64,000 nt of DNA. It comes from Phycisphaerae bacterium (lineage in GTDB: Bacteria; Planctomycetota; Phycisphaerae; UBA1845). The position numbers and the translations under genes were made by a program. The DNA lies in contig JAGFJJ010000005.1 of assembly GCA_024102815.1 (NCBI GenBank), positions 167,363-231,362 of the forward strand. The letters run 5' to 3'. The notes beneath the pieces were generated by a model that saw only the letters and a program-made list of their open reading frames with translations, did no database searches and had not been told where the DNA came from. This document shows positions 24,562 through 32,688 of this stretch, in pieces; the first letter of the stretch is position 1; every line of letters begins with the position of its first letter.

Positions 24562-25518
24562 ATGAGCAAGAAAGAGAAAACAAGCGGAACCAAGGTCAAA
24601 ACGAACAGCAGAGCTTCGAACGGAAAGTCAAGGGTCTCTAACGCCAAGAATAAGACAAAGACTACCGGCAAAGGGAAGAAGAAGGCCGCGACCAAGACCT
24701 CAAAGACGACCGCTAAGAAGCGTCGCGCCAGCGTCGTTGCCGACATGACGACCAAGCAGTTGCACGAATTCGTCAGCAATCACAACTGGGATTTCGGAAA
24801 CGCGCCCATGCGTAAGGCCTCTCAGAGCCCAAAGTGCGACCTGGGAACGGCGCTGCTCATCTACTGGCTCATTGACCCCACGTACTATTTTGCCGAATAC
24901 TCCGAACGTTCTGAGGTACCACGAGATCTTCAAGGTTGGTGGGATTTCCTCGTTGATATTGAGCAACGTGTCGCGGAAGGCTTCTACAAGACAAAGAAGT
25001 ATCTCTTTGATCCCGCCGATTATGAGGGCGATGACATTACTTATGTGGAGGGGAAACTCAAACGCCCCATCCCCAAAGAAATGTACGGCCCGCTCTACTC
25101 GGGACCACGGCCGCGCCCGCCCAAGGTCACGCGTACCCAGATAAAAGGCATGACATCGGGCGAACTCCACGAATTCGTGTCACGCCATGTTCGGGATGAT
25201 GGAATCCACTTATTCTATGCGGTTCTCGGGCATCCGGAACTTGACGCTGGCACTGCACTCGCAATCTATTGGCAGTCCGATCCACATTACTTTGATGCGT
25301 ACAGATCGCTGAGCGATGTCCCCGCGGAGGATCGTCCATCATATAGCCTAATGATGAAGGCTGAGAAGCTCCTGGTTAGAGACGCATTCAAGAGTCGCAA
25401 TATGGCATACGACCCGGCTAACGACAATGGAATCGATTGGACGCGTGACGAGTACCACGATCCCAAGAGGCGAACAATTCCACAGCAGCTATTCAAAAGA
25501 TTGCTCCCTGCGGAATGA
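24562..25518 (+). CDS. Protein with lysine-rich tail and two DUF4274-like domains
   Basis: The 318-residue protein has an N-terminal stretch of about 60 residues made of Lys, Ser, Thr and Ala with no hydrophobic core, then two related domains (about 62-155 and 200-300). Each domain repeats M-T-x-x-x-L-H-E-F-V-S, C-D-L-G-T-A-L-L-I-Y-W or its counterpart L-D-A-G-T-A-L-A-I-Y-W, and a D-P-x-Y-F motif, which matches DUF4274, a family of unknown function often found near contact-dependent or immunity genes. The basic tail suggests nucleic acid binding, by inference. Its coding sequence is visibly lower in G+C than its neighbours, a sign of transfer. It stands alone between hemD and the sucC remnant. 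Confidence 0.75.
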   Translation: MSKKEKTSGTKVKTNSRASNGKSRVSNAKNKTKTTGKGKKKAATKTSKTTAKKRRASVVADMTTKQLHEFVSNHNWDFGNAPMRKASQSPKCDLGTALLIYWLIDPTYYFAEYSERSEVPRDLQGWWDFLVDIEQRVAEGFYKTKKYLFDPADYEGDDITYVEGKLKRPIPKEMYGPLYSGPRPRPPKVTRTQIKGMTSGELHEFVSRHVRDDGIHLFYAVLGHPELDAGTALAIYWQSDPHYFDAYRSLSDVPAEDRPSYSLMMKAEKLLVRDAFKSRNMAYDPANDNGIDWTRDEYHDPKRRTIPQQLFKRLLPAE

Positions 25519-25597
25519 CTGCCGGGACGCAACGCGATTGCAGACGTAATCAATCGGATACGAAGGCGTTTGGGAAGGCGCGCTGGAACGATCGCCC

Positions 25598-25741
25598 TCA
25601 CGCCACCGGCTTGCAGACCTTGTTGGCCGGGTCGGTCGGGTCGTCGGCCGGGATCAACTGCGGGATCTTCGCCTCTGCGAGTAGCTTGCGGGCATGCTCG
25701 ACTTCCTTGCCTTCCAGGCGCACCGCCGCCGGAATCTTGAG
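25598..25741 (-). pseudogene. Decayed duplicate of the 3' end of sucC
   Basis: The complement codes for the last 47 codons of succinyl-CoA ligase beta and its stop: K-I-P-A-A-V-R-L-E-G through K-V-C-K-P-V-A. Read base by base, it matches the end of intact sucC (27178-27321) at 124 of 144 positions, about 86%, without gaps. Eight amino acids differ, several of them non-conservative (for example three prolines gained), so selection on the protein seems lost. The match stops abruptly at about 25742. The frame stays open upstream to 25867 but with unrelated sequence. It lies downstream of the ACR3 gene in the same direction as sucC, so acr3 sits between two direct repeats of the sucC end. Confidence 0.85.
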
Positions 25742-25833
25742 GTGGGGCAGAGTGCATCTTGATGCATCGATTGGGATGGTTGGCATGTTCGGCCATGCCC
25801 GCGTGCCGTGGGTGGGGCGCTCGTTGAAGAGGC

Positions 25834-25854
25834 GCGTCAGGGGACGCACCCTGC
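25834..25854 (-). repeat. Dispersed palindrome, copy 1 (AGGGTGCGTCCCCTGACGC)
   Basis: The complement reads GCAGGGTGCGTCCCCTGACGC; GCGTC and GACGC pair around a CCCT loop. The 19-base core AGGGTGCGTCCCCTGACGC is identical to a site at 43266-43284 and differs by one base from one at 45564-45582. All three lie between genes, as expected for a REP-like element. Confidence 0.6.
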
Positions 25855-25868
25855 GAAGCTGGTGCACT

Positions 25869-26966
25869 TCAACCGGCCACAGCCCCCGTGGCGTGAGTTT
25901 CCGTCATGAAGTGCTTTCGCCTGAGCCAGAATGCCACGTTGACCAGGCCGATCAGTACGGGCACCTCGACCAGCGGGCCAATCACGGCCGCAAAGGCCAC
26001 ACCGGAGCCGATACCGAAGACCGCCACGGCCACCGCGATGGCTAACTCGAAGTTATTGCTGGCCGCCGTGAAGGCGATAGTCGTTGTCTTCCCGTAGTCG
26101 GCGCCGAGCTTCTTGCCCATCCAGAAAGATACCAGGAACATCACCACGAAATAAACACAAAGCGGAGTCGCGACGCGGAGCACGTCAAGCGGCAGCTGAA
26201 CGATATACTCGCCTTTCAGGGAGAACATGACCAGGATCGTGAAGAGCAGGGCGATCAGTGTGATGGGCGAGATCTTCGGAATGAATTTCGCCTCGTACCA
26301 TTCACGGCCCTTGGCCTTGAGCATCACGAAGCGCGTGATCATGCCGGCAAGGAACGGGACGCCGAGATAAATGAACACGCTCTCGGCAATCTGGCCGATT
26401 GTCACCTCGACGGCCGCACCTTGCAGACCGAAGAGCGGCGGTAGAACCGTAATGAAGAACCACGCGTACACCGAGAAGAACAGCACCTGGAAGATCGAGT
26501 TGAACGCGACCAGGCCGGCCGCGTATTCGGTATCTCCCTCGGCCAGATCGTTCCACACGATCACCATCGCGATGCAGCGCGCCAAGCCGATCATGATGAG
26601 CCCGACCATGTACTCGGGGTATCCGCGCAGGAACAGGATGGCCAAAACGAACATCAGAATCGGCCCGATGATCCAGTTCTGAACGAGTGATAGGGCGAGA
26701 ATCTTGAAATTGCGGAAGACGTCACCGAGCTCCTCGTATTTCACCTTCGCCAGTGGCGGGTACATCATCAGGATCAAGCCTATAGCGATCGGAATGTTGG
26801 TGGTTCCGACCTGGAACCGGTTGAAGAAGCTGTCGACACCGGGGATGAAATAGCCACCGAAGACGCCAATGGCCATCGCGAGAAATATCCACAGCGTAAG
26901 GAAACGGTCGAGAAACGATAGCCGTTTTCGCACCGGTGTGCCTTCACCTGGGCAGGCACGCTCCAT
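25869..26966 (-). CDS. ACR3-family arsenite efflux transporter
   Basis: The 365-residue protein has 10 hydrophobic spans and the diagnostic ACR3 motif [16 protein letters not shown], whose cysteine is needed for arsenite transport. Also seen are [11 protein letters not shown] and the late [13 protein letters not shown]. It would export arsenite, and perhaps antimonite, from the cytoplasm, driven by the proton gradient. ACR3 is usually with arsR and arsC; neither is here, so it is a lone gene. It is flanked by the sucC stop and by a degenerate copy of the sucC 3' end, both in its own direction, which suggests it arrived by an insertion or recombination event. Confidence 0.92.
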   Translation of the reverse strand: MERACPGEGTPVRKRLSFLDRFLTLWIFLAMAIGVFGGYFIPGVDSFFNRFQVGTTNIPIAIGLILMMYPPLAKVKYEELGDVFRNFKILALSLVQNWIIGPILMFVLAILFLRGYPEYMVGLIMIGLARCIAMVIVWNDLAEGDTEYAAGLVAFNSIFQVLFFSVYAWFFITVLPPLFGLQGAAVEVTIGQIAESVFIYLGVPFLAGMITRFVMLKAKGREWYEAKFIPKISPITLIALLFTILVMFSLKGEYIVQLPLDVLRVATPLCVYFVVMFLVSFWMGKKLGADYGKTTTIAFTAASNNFELAIAVAVAVFGIGSGVAFAAVIGPLVEVPVLIGLVNVAFWLRRKHFMTETHATGAVAG

Positions 26967-27177
26967 CTTGATTGCTCCGCACTCCTAGTCGTCTGTTCGA
27001 TCGGGTCACCAACGGCACGCGCTTCATCCACTACGCTGACGCTCCAGATCTTCACGCGATACGCCAATCTCCTGAGGGCACAACTTCACGCGGTCGATCA
27101 ACGTACGCACCAGCCTCCGCGCGCCGCGTTTGATGTGGTAGTCGGGTGCAGCTCGAAGCACCTCTTGCCTCGTGCCG

Positions 27178-28341
27178 TCACGCCACCTGCTTGCAGACCT
27201 TGTTGGCCGCGTCGGTGAGGTCGTCGGCCGGGATCAACTGCGGGATCTTCGCCTCCGCCAGCAGTTTGCGGGCCCGCTCGACGTTGGTTCCTTCCAGACG
27301 CACCACTACCGGAATCTTGAAGCCGATTTCCTTGGCCGCGGCGATCAGCGCCTCGGCGATCGTGTCGCATTTGGCGATGCCGCCGAAGATGTTGACCAGC
27401 ACGCCCTTGACCTTGTCGTCGGAGAGGATGATGCGGAAGGCCTCGACGGCGCCCTCGGCCGTGACCGATCCGCCCACGTCGAGGAAGTTGGCGGGCATGC
27501 CCCCGTGGTACTTGATGAGGTCCATCGTGGCCATGGCCAGGCCGGCACCGTTCACCAGGCAGCCGATGTTGCCGTCGAGGGCGATGTAGGAGAGGTCGTG
27601 TTTCTTGGCGCGGAGTTCCAGGGGATTCTCCTCGCTGGGGTCGAACATCTCCTGCAAGCGCTTGTGGCGGAAGGTGGCGTTGTCGTCGAAGTTCATCTTG
27701 GCGTCGATGGCCATGACCCGGCCGTCCTTGGTGCGGACCAGCGGGTTGATCTCCGCCAGCGAGCAGTCGTACTGGTAGGCCACCTTGACCAGCCCGCGGA
27801 TGATCTTGCCCGCGGCTTTGGCCTGCTCCTTGTCGGTGAATCCGAGCGCGGTAACGAGTTGGCCGACCTGGAAGTCCATCAAGCCCAGGTGCGGGTGGAG
27901 CCAGCGTTTCTCGATCGCGCCCGGTTTCTCCCTGGCGACGACTTCGATCTCCACGCCGCCCTCTCGCGAGACCATCACCACCGGGCAGCGCTTGGCGCGG
28001 TCCACGACCACGGCCGCGTAATATTCGCTCTCGATGTCCACCGCTTCGGCGATAAGCAGCTTCTTGACTTCGATGCCCTCGGCCCCGGTCTGCGGTGAGA
28101 CCATGCGATGGGTGAGCATGAAGGTCGCCGCATCGCGGACTTCGTCGGCGTTGCCGCAGAGTTTGACGAACCCGGCCTTGCCGCGTCCGCCGGCGAAGAC
28201 CTGGGCCTTGACCACAACGCGCCCGCCGATCTCGTTGTACGCCGCCACCGCCGCCTCGGGCGACTCGACGACCTTGGACGGAGGAACCGGAACGCCCGCC
28301 TCAGCGAGCAACGCACGGGCTTGGTATTCATGAACTTTCAT
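27178..28341 (-). CDS. sucC: Succinate-CoA ligase, beta subunit
   Basis: SucC binds the nucleotide and succinate in the ADP- or GDP-forming succinyl-CoA synthetase of the citric acid cycle, together with SucD. The 387-residue protein has the ATP-grasp layout: M-K-V-H-E-Y-Q-A-R at the start, V-V-K-A-Q-V-F-A-G-G-R-G-K-A-G, L-A-E-I-N-P-L-V, D-A-K-M-N-F-D-D-N-A and the C-terminal ligase part with G-C-L-V-N-G-A-G-L-A-M-A-T-M-D and N-I-F-G-G-I-A-K-C-D. Length is normal. Oddly, no sucD follows: the next gene is acr3, and a second partial sucC end lies beyond it. Confidence 0.97.
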   Translation of the reverse strand: MKVHEYQARALLAEAGVPVPPSKVVESPEAAVAAYNEIGGRVVVKAQVFAGGRGKAGFVKLCGNADEVRDAATFMLTHRMVSPQTGAEGIEVKKLLIAEAVDIESEYYAAVVVDRAKRCPVVMVSREGGVEIEVVAREKPGAIEKRWLHPHLGLMDFQVGQLVTALGFTDKEQAKAAGKIIRGLVKVAYQYDCSLAEINPLVRTKDGRVMAIDAKMNFDDNATFRHKRLQEMFDPSEENPLELRAKKHDLSYIALDGNIGCLVNGAGLAMATMDLIKYHGGMPANFLDVGGSVTAEGAVEAFRIILSDDKVKGVLVNIFGGIAKCDTIAEALIAAAKEIGFKIPVVVRLEGTNVERARKLLAEAKIPQLIPADDLTDAANKVCKQVA

Positions 28342-28426
28342 GGTTGTCTCTCGGACAAGGTCCGCACTGCGGACCGATACTTTGCATTCGAAGATGGTCC
28401 GCCGGGCGGACCCTATGCGCTGACAC

Positions 28427-29965
28427 TCATTTCACGCCGAACATCATCTTCTTAAGAGGCGGCGTCAACAGGAAGAGCAATACGCCGGCGCCGACGGCCA
28501 CGATGCCGATGAATCTGAATACATAGGCGAAGCCCTCCGCCTCGGTCCAGCCGCCGATAATGCCGGCAAACACGTTGCCCAAGGCCGAGGCGAGGAACCA
28601 CACCCCCATGAACATGCCGACGAATTTCGGGGGCGAGAGCTTGGTCACCGTGGACAGCCCTACGGGCGACAGGCAGAGCTCGCCCGTGGTGTGGAGCAGG
28701 AAGCCCAGGGCCAGGAATATGATGCTGCATTTCCCGCCTGATCCTGCCTGCAAGGCCCCAAGATACATGACCCAAAAACCGGCACCAAGCTGAGCTAGGC
28801 CGAGTGCGAACTTAAAGGGGCTGGACGGCTCCATGCTGCGCTTGTTCAACCAGACCCAGAGCTTCGCAAAAGGCATACCCAAAATGATGATAAAGGCCGC
28901 GTTGGTGAACGCGGTGATGAAGGAAGCAGTGATTTCGCCGAAGATCGGGAGTGTGCGGTCGACTTTCTCGTCGGCGAAGAGATTGATCGTGCTGCCGGCA
29001 AGTTCGAAGAATCCCCAGAACATCATCGAGAAGCAGCAGAGAACGATGATGACGATCATGCGTCCGCAATCCTCGCGCGAGCTGCGGAACGATTCCCAAA
29101 GCAGGTAGGCAAGAACGGGGATTGCAATCCAGATGGCCAGATCCTGGACGACCCCCGGGCGGGCCATCAACAGCGCCGCCAGGGGGATGAAGACCACGAC
29201 ACCGATTCCCACACCGATGGTACTGATGCCGGGGCCTCCCGTCGCCCCCTCCGTGCGGTTCGACGTCGGAGGGAGTCCGTGATCACCGAGGAGGGGTTTT
29301 CCAAAGAAGAAGATGACTTGTCCCAGGACCATGCCTGATCCGGCCAGTATGAATCCCCAGTGCCAGCCGACTGTTTCCGCAATCTGGCCGGAAAACGCCG
29401 CGAGCATGGCTCCGATGTTGATACCCATATAGAAGATCGTGAAGGCCCCGTCCCGCCGCGGGTCATTTCGCTCGTAGAGCGTACCCACGATCGTAGAGAT
29501 GTTGGGTTTGAAGAACCCGTTGCCCGCAGAGAGCATGCCCATGCCGAGGAAAAAAAGGATGTTGATGCCTGTGAAAAGACCCGTTTCCTGTGTGGCCTCC
29601 TCCGATAACGGAGCTCCCACCAGGAGGGCATGCGTGGCCAGTGAAAACTGCGCTGCCGCCATCAGCGTGCCGCCGATGACAATCGATCGGCGCTGCCCCA
29701 ACAGTCGGTCCGCGAGCATTCCCCCGACGAAAGTCGACGCATACACGAATCCCAGGTAGGCGCCGTAGATCTCGTTGGAAATACGCTCGCTGAACAGGAG
29801 CGCTTTGGTCATATAAAGGACGAGGAACGCCCGCATGCTGTAGAAGCTGAACCGCTCCCACATCTCCGTGAAGAAGAGGACGTAGAGCCCTTTGGGGTGC
29901 CCGAAGAGTTCGCCGGCTGAAACGTCACTTGCTGGAACAGGTCGGCCTGCGGTGTTCCCTTGCAT
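28427..29965 (-). CDS. POT family proton-coupled oligopeptide transporter
   Basis: The 512-residue membrane protein shows all the marks of bacterial POT/PTR carriers: the E-x-x-E-R-F motif (T-E-M-W-E-R-F-S-F-Y-S-M-R-A) in the first span, G-G-M-L-A-D-R-L-L-G-Q-R-R in loop 2-3, N-G-F-F-K-P-N-I-S in span 4, and the PTR2 signature-like region F-Y-M-G-I-N-I-G-A-M. A later F-W-G-F-F-E-L-A-G-S-T matches span 7. About 14 spans are likely. It would take up di- and tripeptides with protons. It is transcribed toward sucC with 85 bases between them; a functional link is not obvious. Confidence 0.93.
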   Translation of the reverse strand: MQGNTAGRPVPASDVSAGELFGHPKGLYVLFFTEMWERFSFYSMRAFLVLYMTKALLFSERISNEIYGAYLGFVYASTFVGGMLADRLLGQRRSIVIGGTLMAAAQFSLATHALLVGAPLSEEATQETGLFTGINILFFLGMGMLSAGNGFFKPNISTIVGTLYERNDPRRDGAFTIFYMGINIGAMLAAFSGQIAETVGWHWGFILAGSGMVLGQVIFFFGKPLLGDHGLPPTSNRTEGATGGPGISTIGVGIGVVVFIPLAALLMARPGVVQDLAIWIAIPVLAYLLWESFRSSREDCGRMIVIIVLCCFSMMFWGFFELAGSTINLFADEKVDRTLPIFGEITASFITAFTNAAFIIILGMPFAKLWVWLNKRSMEPSSPFKFALGLAQLGAGFWVMYLGALQAGSGGKCSIIFLALGFLLHTTGELCLSPVGLSTVTKLSPPKFVGMFMGVWFLASALGNVFAGIIGGWTEAEGFAYVFRFIGIVAVGAGVLLFLLTPPLKKMMFGVK

Positions 29966-30251
29966 GGAGTCGTCCTAGATGCTGAGACCGTGTTTTTCCC
30001 TGCAACGCCGCCGTCGGCAGCGTGCACCCGATGCCGCCGAGGTTGTTTCACCGGCGCGACACCAAGGCGGGCAGCTTAGCCAAAACCGCCCGGGGATGCC
30101 AGCGATGGGTGCAGAGCAGCGGGCCACGGGCAAGAAGGGGAAGGAACGCAGGCCCGAGGGCAAGGGGGCACGGAGCAGAAGTTGACGGAGGCCGAATCTT
30201 CGAACCTGCGTTACAATGCCCTGCGATCACGTCATGGACCCGGAGTTGGCC

Positions 30252-31172
30252 ATGCCCGAGCTGCCCGAAGCCGAGACCATTGCCCGCGAACTCGCCGGCG
30301 CGATCACCGGGAAGGTGGTTGGCGAGGTCATCCTCTCCCGACCGGACATCGTTCGGGGTGATCTCAAAATGGTGACGCAGGGGCTGCGCGGCCGGAGCGT
30401 CATTGGTGTCGCACGGCGCGCGAAGCGGGTCATCCTGCGATTCGACGGTGCCCAACTGATGTTCCGCCTGGGCATGACCGGCCGGCTGGATGTGTGCGAA
30501 GCGGCGGCCCCGGTCGAAAATCACACGCACCTGCGAATGGCCATCGGGGGGACGGAAAAGGAGCTTCGCTTTCGCGATCCCCGCCGGTTTGGCGGCATCT
30601 GGTGCAGCCCGATTGAGAATGGCGCGGAACAGGAGAGCGGGGGGCCTTCCAAGGTTCCGGCCGATGCTGAGGACGATCTCGGTCCGGAACCGCTCGAGCT
30701 GATCTCCGGGCAGTTCCGGCGAATTCTCCAGAGGCGGCGGCAGATCAAGGCCTTGCTCATGGATCAACGGGCCATCGCCGGGCTGGGCAACATTTACTGC
30801 GATGAATCGCTGCACGCGGCGGGGATCCACCCGCTTCGTCCCGCGAATTCACTCAACGATCAAGATGCGGATCGCTTGCTGCGAGGCATCAAGACGATCC
30901 TCCGTCGGGCGATCCGCCACAACGGCACGACATTGATGGATTATCGCCGCCCGAACGGAGCCGAGGGTTCGTTCCAGCGACATCACCGCGTGTATCATAG
31001 GGAGGGTCAGCCGTGTCGAAGCTGCGGCACGGCGATCAAACGCATCCTGGCCGCCGGACGCTCGACGTTCTTCTGTCCTCGCTGTCAGCGATTGTTGCGG
31101 CGTTCCCGGTTGATTGCATTACGCGCCAGTGGAAAACGCCGGAGAGTGGGCGAGAATTCCCAGCCGCATTAG
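30252..31172 (+). CDS. mutM: Formamidopyrimidine-DNA glycosylase
   Basis: MutM/Fpg excises oxidised purines such as 8-oxoguanine and nicks the abasic site. The start must be ATG 30252 because the mature enzyme needs Pro at its N-terminus as nucleophile: M-P-E-L-P-E-A-E-T. An upstream in-frame start would bury this proline. The 306-residue protein has the helix-two-turn-helix region with M-D-Q-R-A-I-A-G-L-G-N-I-Y and the C-terminal zinc finger, C-R-S-C-G followed by F-F-C-P-R-C-Q. A short Glu/Gly/Ser-rich insert near residue 130 is unusual. The last bases of the gene overlap the mgtE stop codon on the other strand. Confidence 0.95.
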   Translation: MPELPEAETIARELAGAITGKVVGEVILSRPDIVRGDLKMVTQGLRGRSVIGVARRAKRVILRFDGAQLMFRLGMTGRLDVCEAAAPVENHTHLRMAIGGTEKELRFRDPRRFGGIWCSPIENGAEQESGGPSKVPADAEDDLGPEPLELISGQFRRILQRRRQIKALLMDQRAIAGLGNIYCDESLHAAGIHPLRPANSLNDQDADRLLRGIKTILRRAIRHNGTTLMDYRRPNGAEGSFQRHHRVYHREGQPCRSCGTAIKRILAAGRSTFFCPRCQRLLRRSRLIALRASGKRRRVGENSQPH

Positions 31173-32497
31173 AGCATGGTGCCGCGCAACACCACTGCGG
31201 CGATGCTGAAGTAGATTACCAGGCCGGTCACATCGACCAGCGTGGCGACAAACGGCGCCGAGCTCGTCGCGGGGTCGAGGCGGAAGGCGCGGAGGATGAA
31301 CGGAAGCATACTGCCCGTCAACGTTCCGAAGCACACGACGCCGATGAGGCTCAGCCAGACGGTCAGGGCCACGAGCACGAAATGCTCGCCGTAGTCGATC
31401 AAGCCGAGTTCGTGCCAGAGGACGACCCGCAGGAAGCCGATCAAGCCCAGCCAGGCGCCGAGCGTCAGCCCCGAGGCCAATTCGCGGCGGATGACCCGCC
31501 ACCAGTCGCGCAGACGCAGCTCCGCCAGAGCCATGGCGCGAATGATCAGCGTGGCTGCCTGCGATCCGGAGTTTCCGCCGCTGCTAATAATGAGCGGTAC
31601 GAACATCGCCAGCACCACGGCTCTGGCGATTTCCTGCTCGAAATAGGCCATCGCGGAGGCCGTCAGCATTTCGCCCAAGAAGAGCACGGATAACCAGACG
31701 CCGCGCTTCCTGATCATCGTGAGCGCAGTCGTTTGCAGGTAGGGAGCGCCGAGACTCTCGAGACCGCCGATCTTATGGAAGTCCTCGGTCGCTTCTTCTC
31801 GGATAACGTCGACAATGTCATCGACGGTGACGATTCCTTTCATTCGGCCGGTGTCGTCGACAACGGGAACGGCAAGGAGATCGCTGGTATCAATGACTCT
31901 TGCGACCTCCTCCTGATCGGTGTGCTCCCGGACGACGATGGGGTCGCGTCGCATGACGTCACTGACCAGCGCGTCCGCATCGGCGGAGAAAAGTTCGCGG
32001 AATGAGATGACGCCCCGCAGGCGCTGCTCAGCGTCGAGGACATATACGTAATAAAGTGTCTCAGGATTGCTGCGAATCTGCTGGCGAAGATAGCGGATGG
32101 CCACGTCGACCGTTACGTTCGGGCGCAGACGCACATATCGCGGACTCATCAGCCCGCCCGCGATGTCCTCGGCATACGCCATCAGGGCCTGTACCTCGCG
32201 CAGCGTCGGTCCGTCGAGCATGGCCTCGAGTCGCTGCTGCTGGTCAGGCGGCGCCTCCTGCAGCACGTCTGCCGCATCATCCGGTGCCAGGAACCGCATC
32301 CAGACGGCGGCCTTGGCGTTGGGGAGAAATTGGAGGATGCCCGCCTGATCGTCGGCCTTCAGCGAAGCGAAGAGTTCCTGCGCGTTGTCCTCCGCAAGCA
32401 GGGCGAAGGCCTCCGCACGCTCCTCGTTGGAAAGGGCAGGCCATGCCGCGCGGACGGATTCGGCATCGAAATCGTTGGTAGTGGTGAGAGTCTGCAT
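31169..32497 (-). CDS. mgtE: Magnesium transporter MgtE
   Basis: MgtE is a homodimeric Mg2+ channel of the inner membrane, gated by its cytoplasmic domains. The 442-residue protein has the MgtE N-domain superhelix (about 15-125), two CBS domains (about 130-250, with P-R-Y-V-R-L-R-P-N-V-T-V and T-V-D-D-I-V-D-V-I) and five membrane spans (about 280-440) containing G-G-N-S-G-S-Q-A-A-T-L, the pore-lining signature. ATG 32497 has GGGAGG 9 bases upstream; a longer reading from 32548 lacks support. The stop overlaps the mutM stop, tail to tail. Confidence 0.95.
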   Translation of the reverse strand: MQTLTTTNDFDAESVRAAWPALSNEERAEAFALLAEDNAQELFASLKADDQAGILQFLPNAKAAVWMRFLAPDDAADVLQEAPPDQQQRLEAMLDGPTLREVQALMAYAEDIAGGLMSPRYVRLRPNVTVDVAIRYLRQQIRSNPETLYYVYVLDAEQRLRGVISFRELFSADADALVSDVMRRDPIVVREHTDQEEVARVIDTSDLLAVPVVDDTGRMKGIVTVDDIVDVIREEATEDFHKIGGLESLGAPYLQTTALTMIRKRGVWLSVLFLGEMLTASAMAYFEQEIARAVVLAMFVPLIISSGGNSGSQAATLIIRAMALAELRLRDWWRVIRRELASGLTLGAWLGLIGFLRVVLWHELGLIDYGEHFVLVALTVWLSLIGVVCFGTLTGSMLPFILRAFRLDPATSSAPFVATLVDVTGLVIYFSIAAVVLRGTML

Positions 32498-32688
32498 GAC
32501 CGACGGCCTCCCGCCCGACGGCGGGGACCGGCGCGCCGGGGCGATCACGGCTGGTTTCGTGTGAACCGCTTACTCGGACCTCCCGAATCGAACTTGGTTT
32601 CCGCTGCTTCCATCAGGTTGGGACTTCTACCTCTGCCCGCTGCATGCGTCAACGGCGACACGGCGCGGATGCTTCCGGTGGACGAAAA

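Noticed and set aside
25598..25867. 89-codon frame on the minus strand as a complete small gene
   Set aside because: Its second half is only the decayed sucC end and its first half is unrelated to anything, reading into a dispersed palindrome.
25598..27321. acr3 segment as an integrative element with att sites in sucC
   Set aside because: The repeats are only 86% identical and no integrase or other mobile gene lies between them, so I report the repeats but not an element.
27172..28098. 308-codon frame on the plus strand over sucC
   Set aside because: Antisense to a fully conserved sucC; His/Asp-rich composition is typical of shadows.
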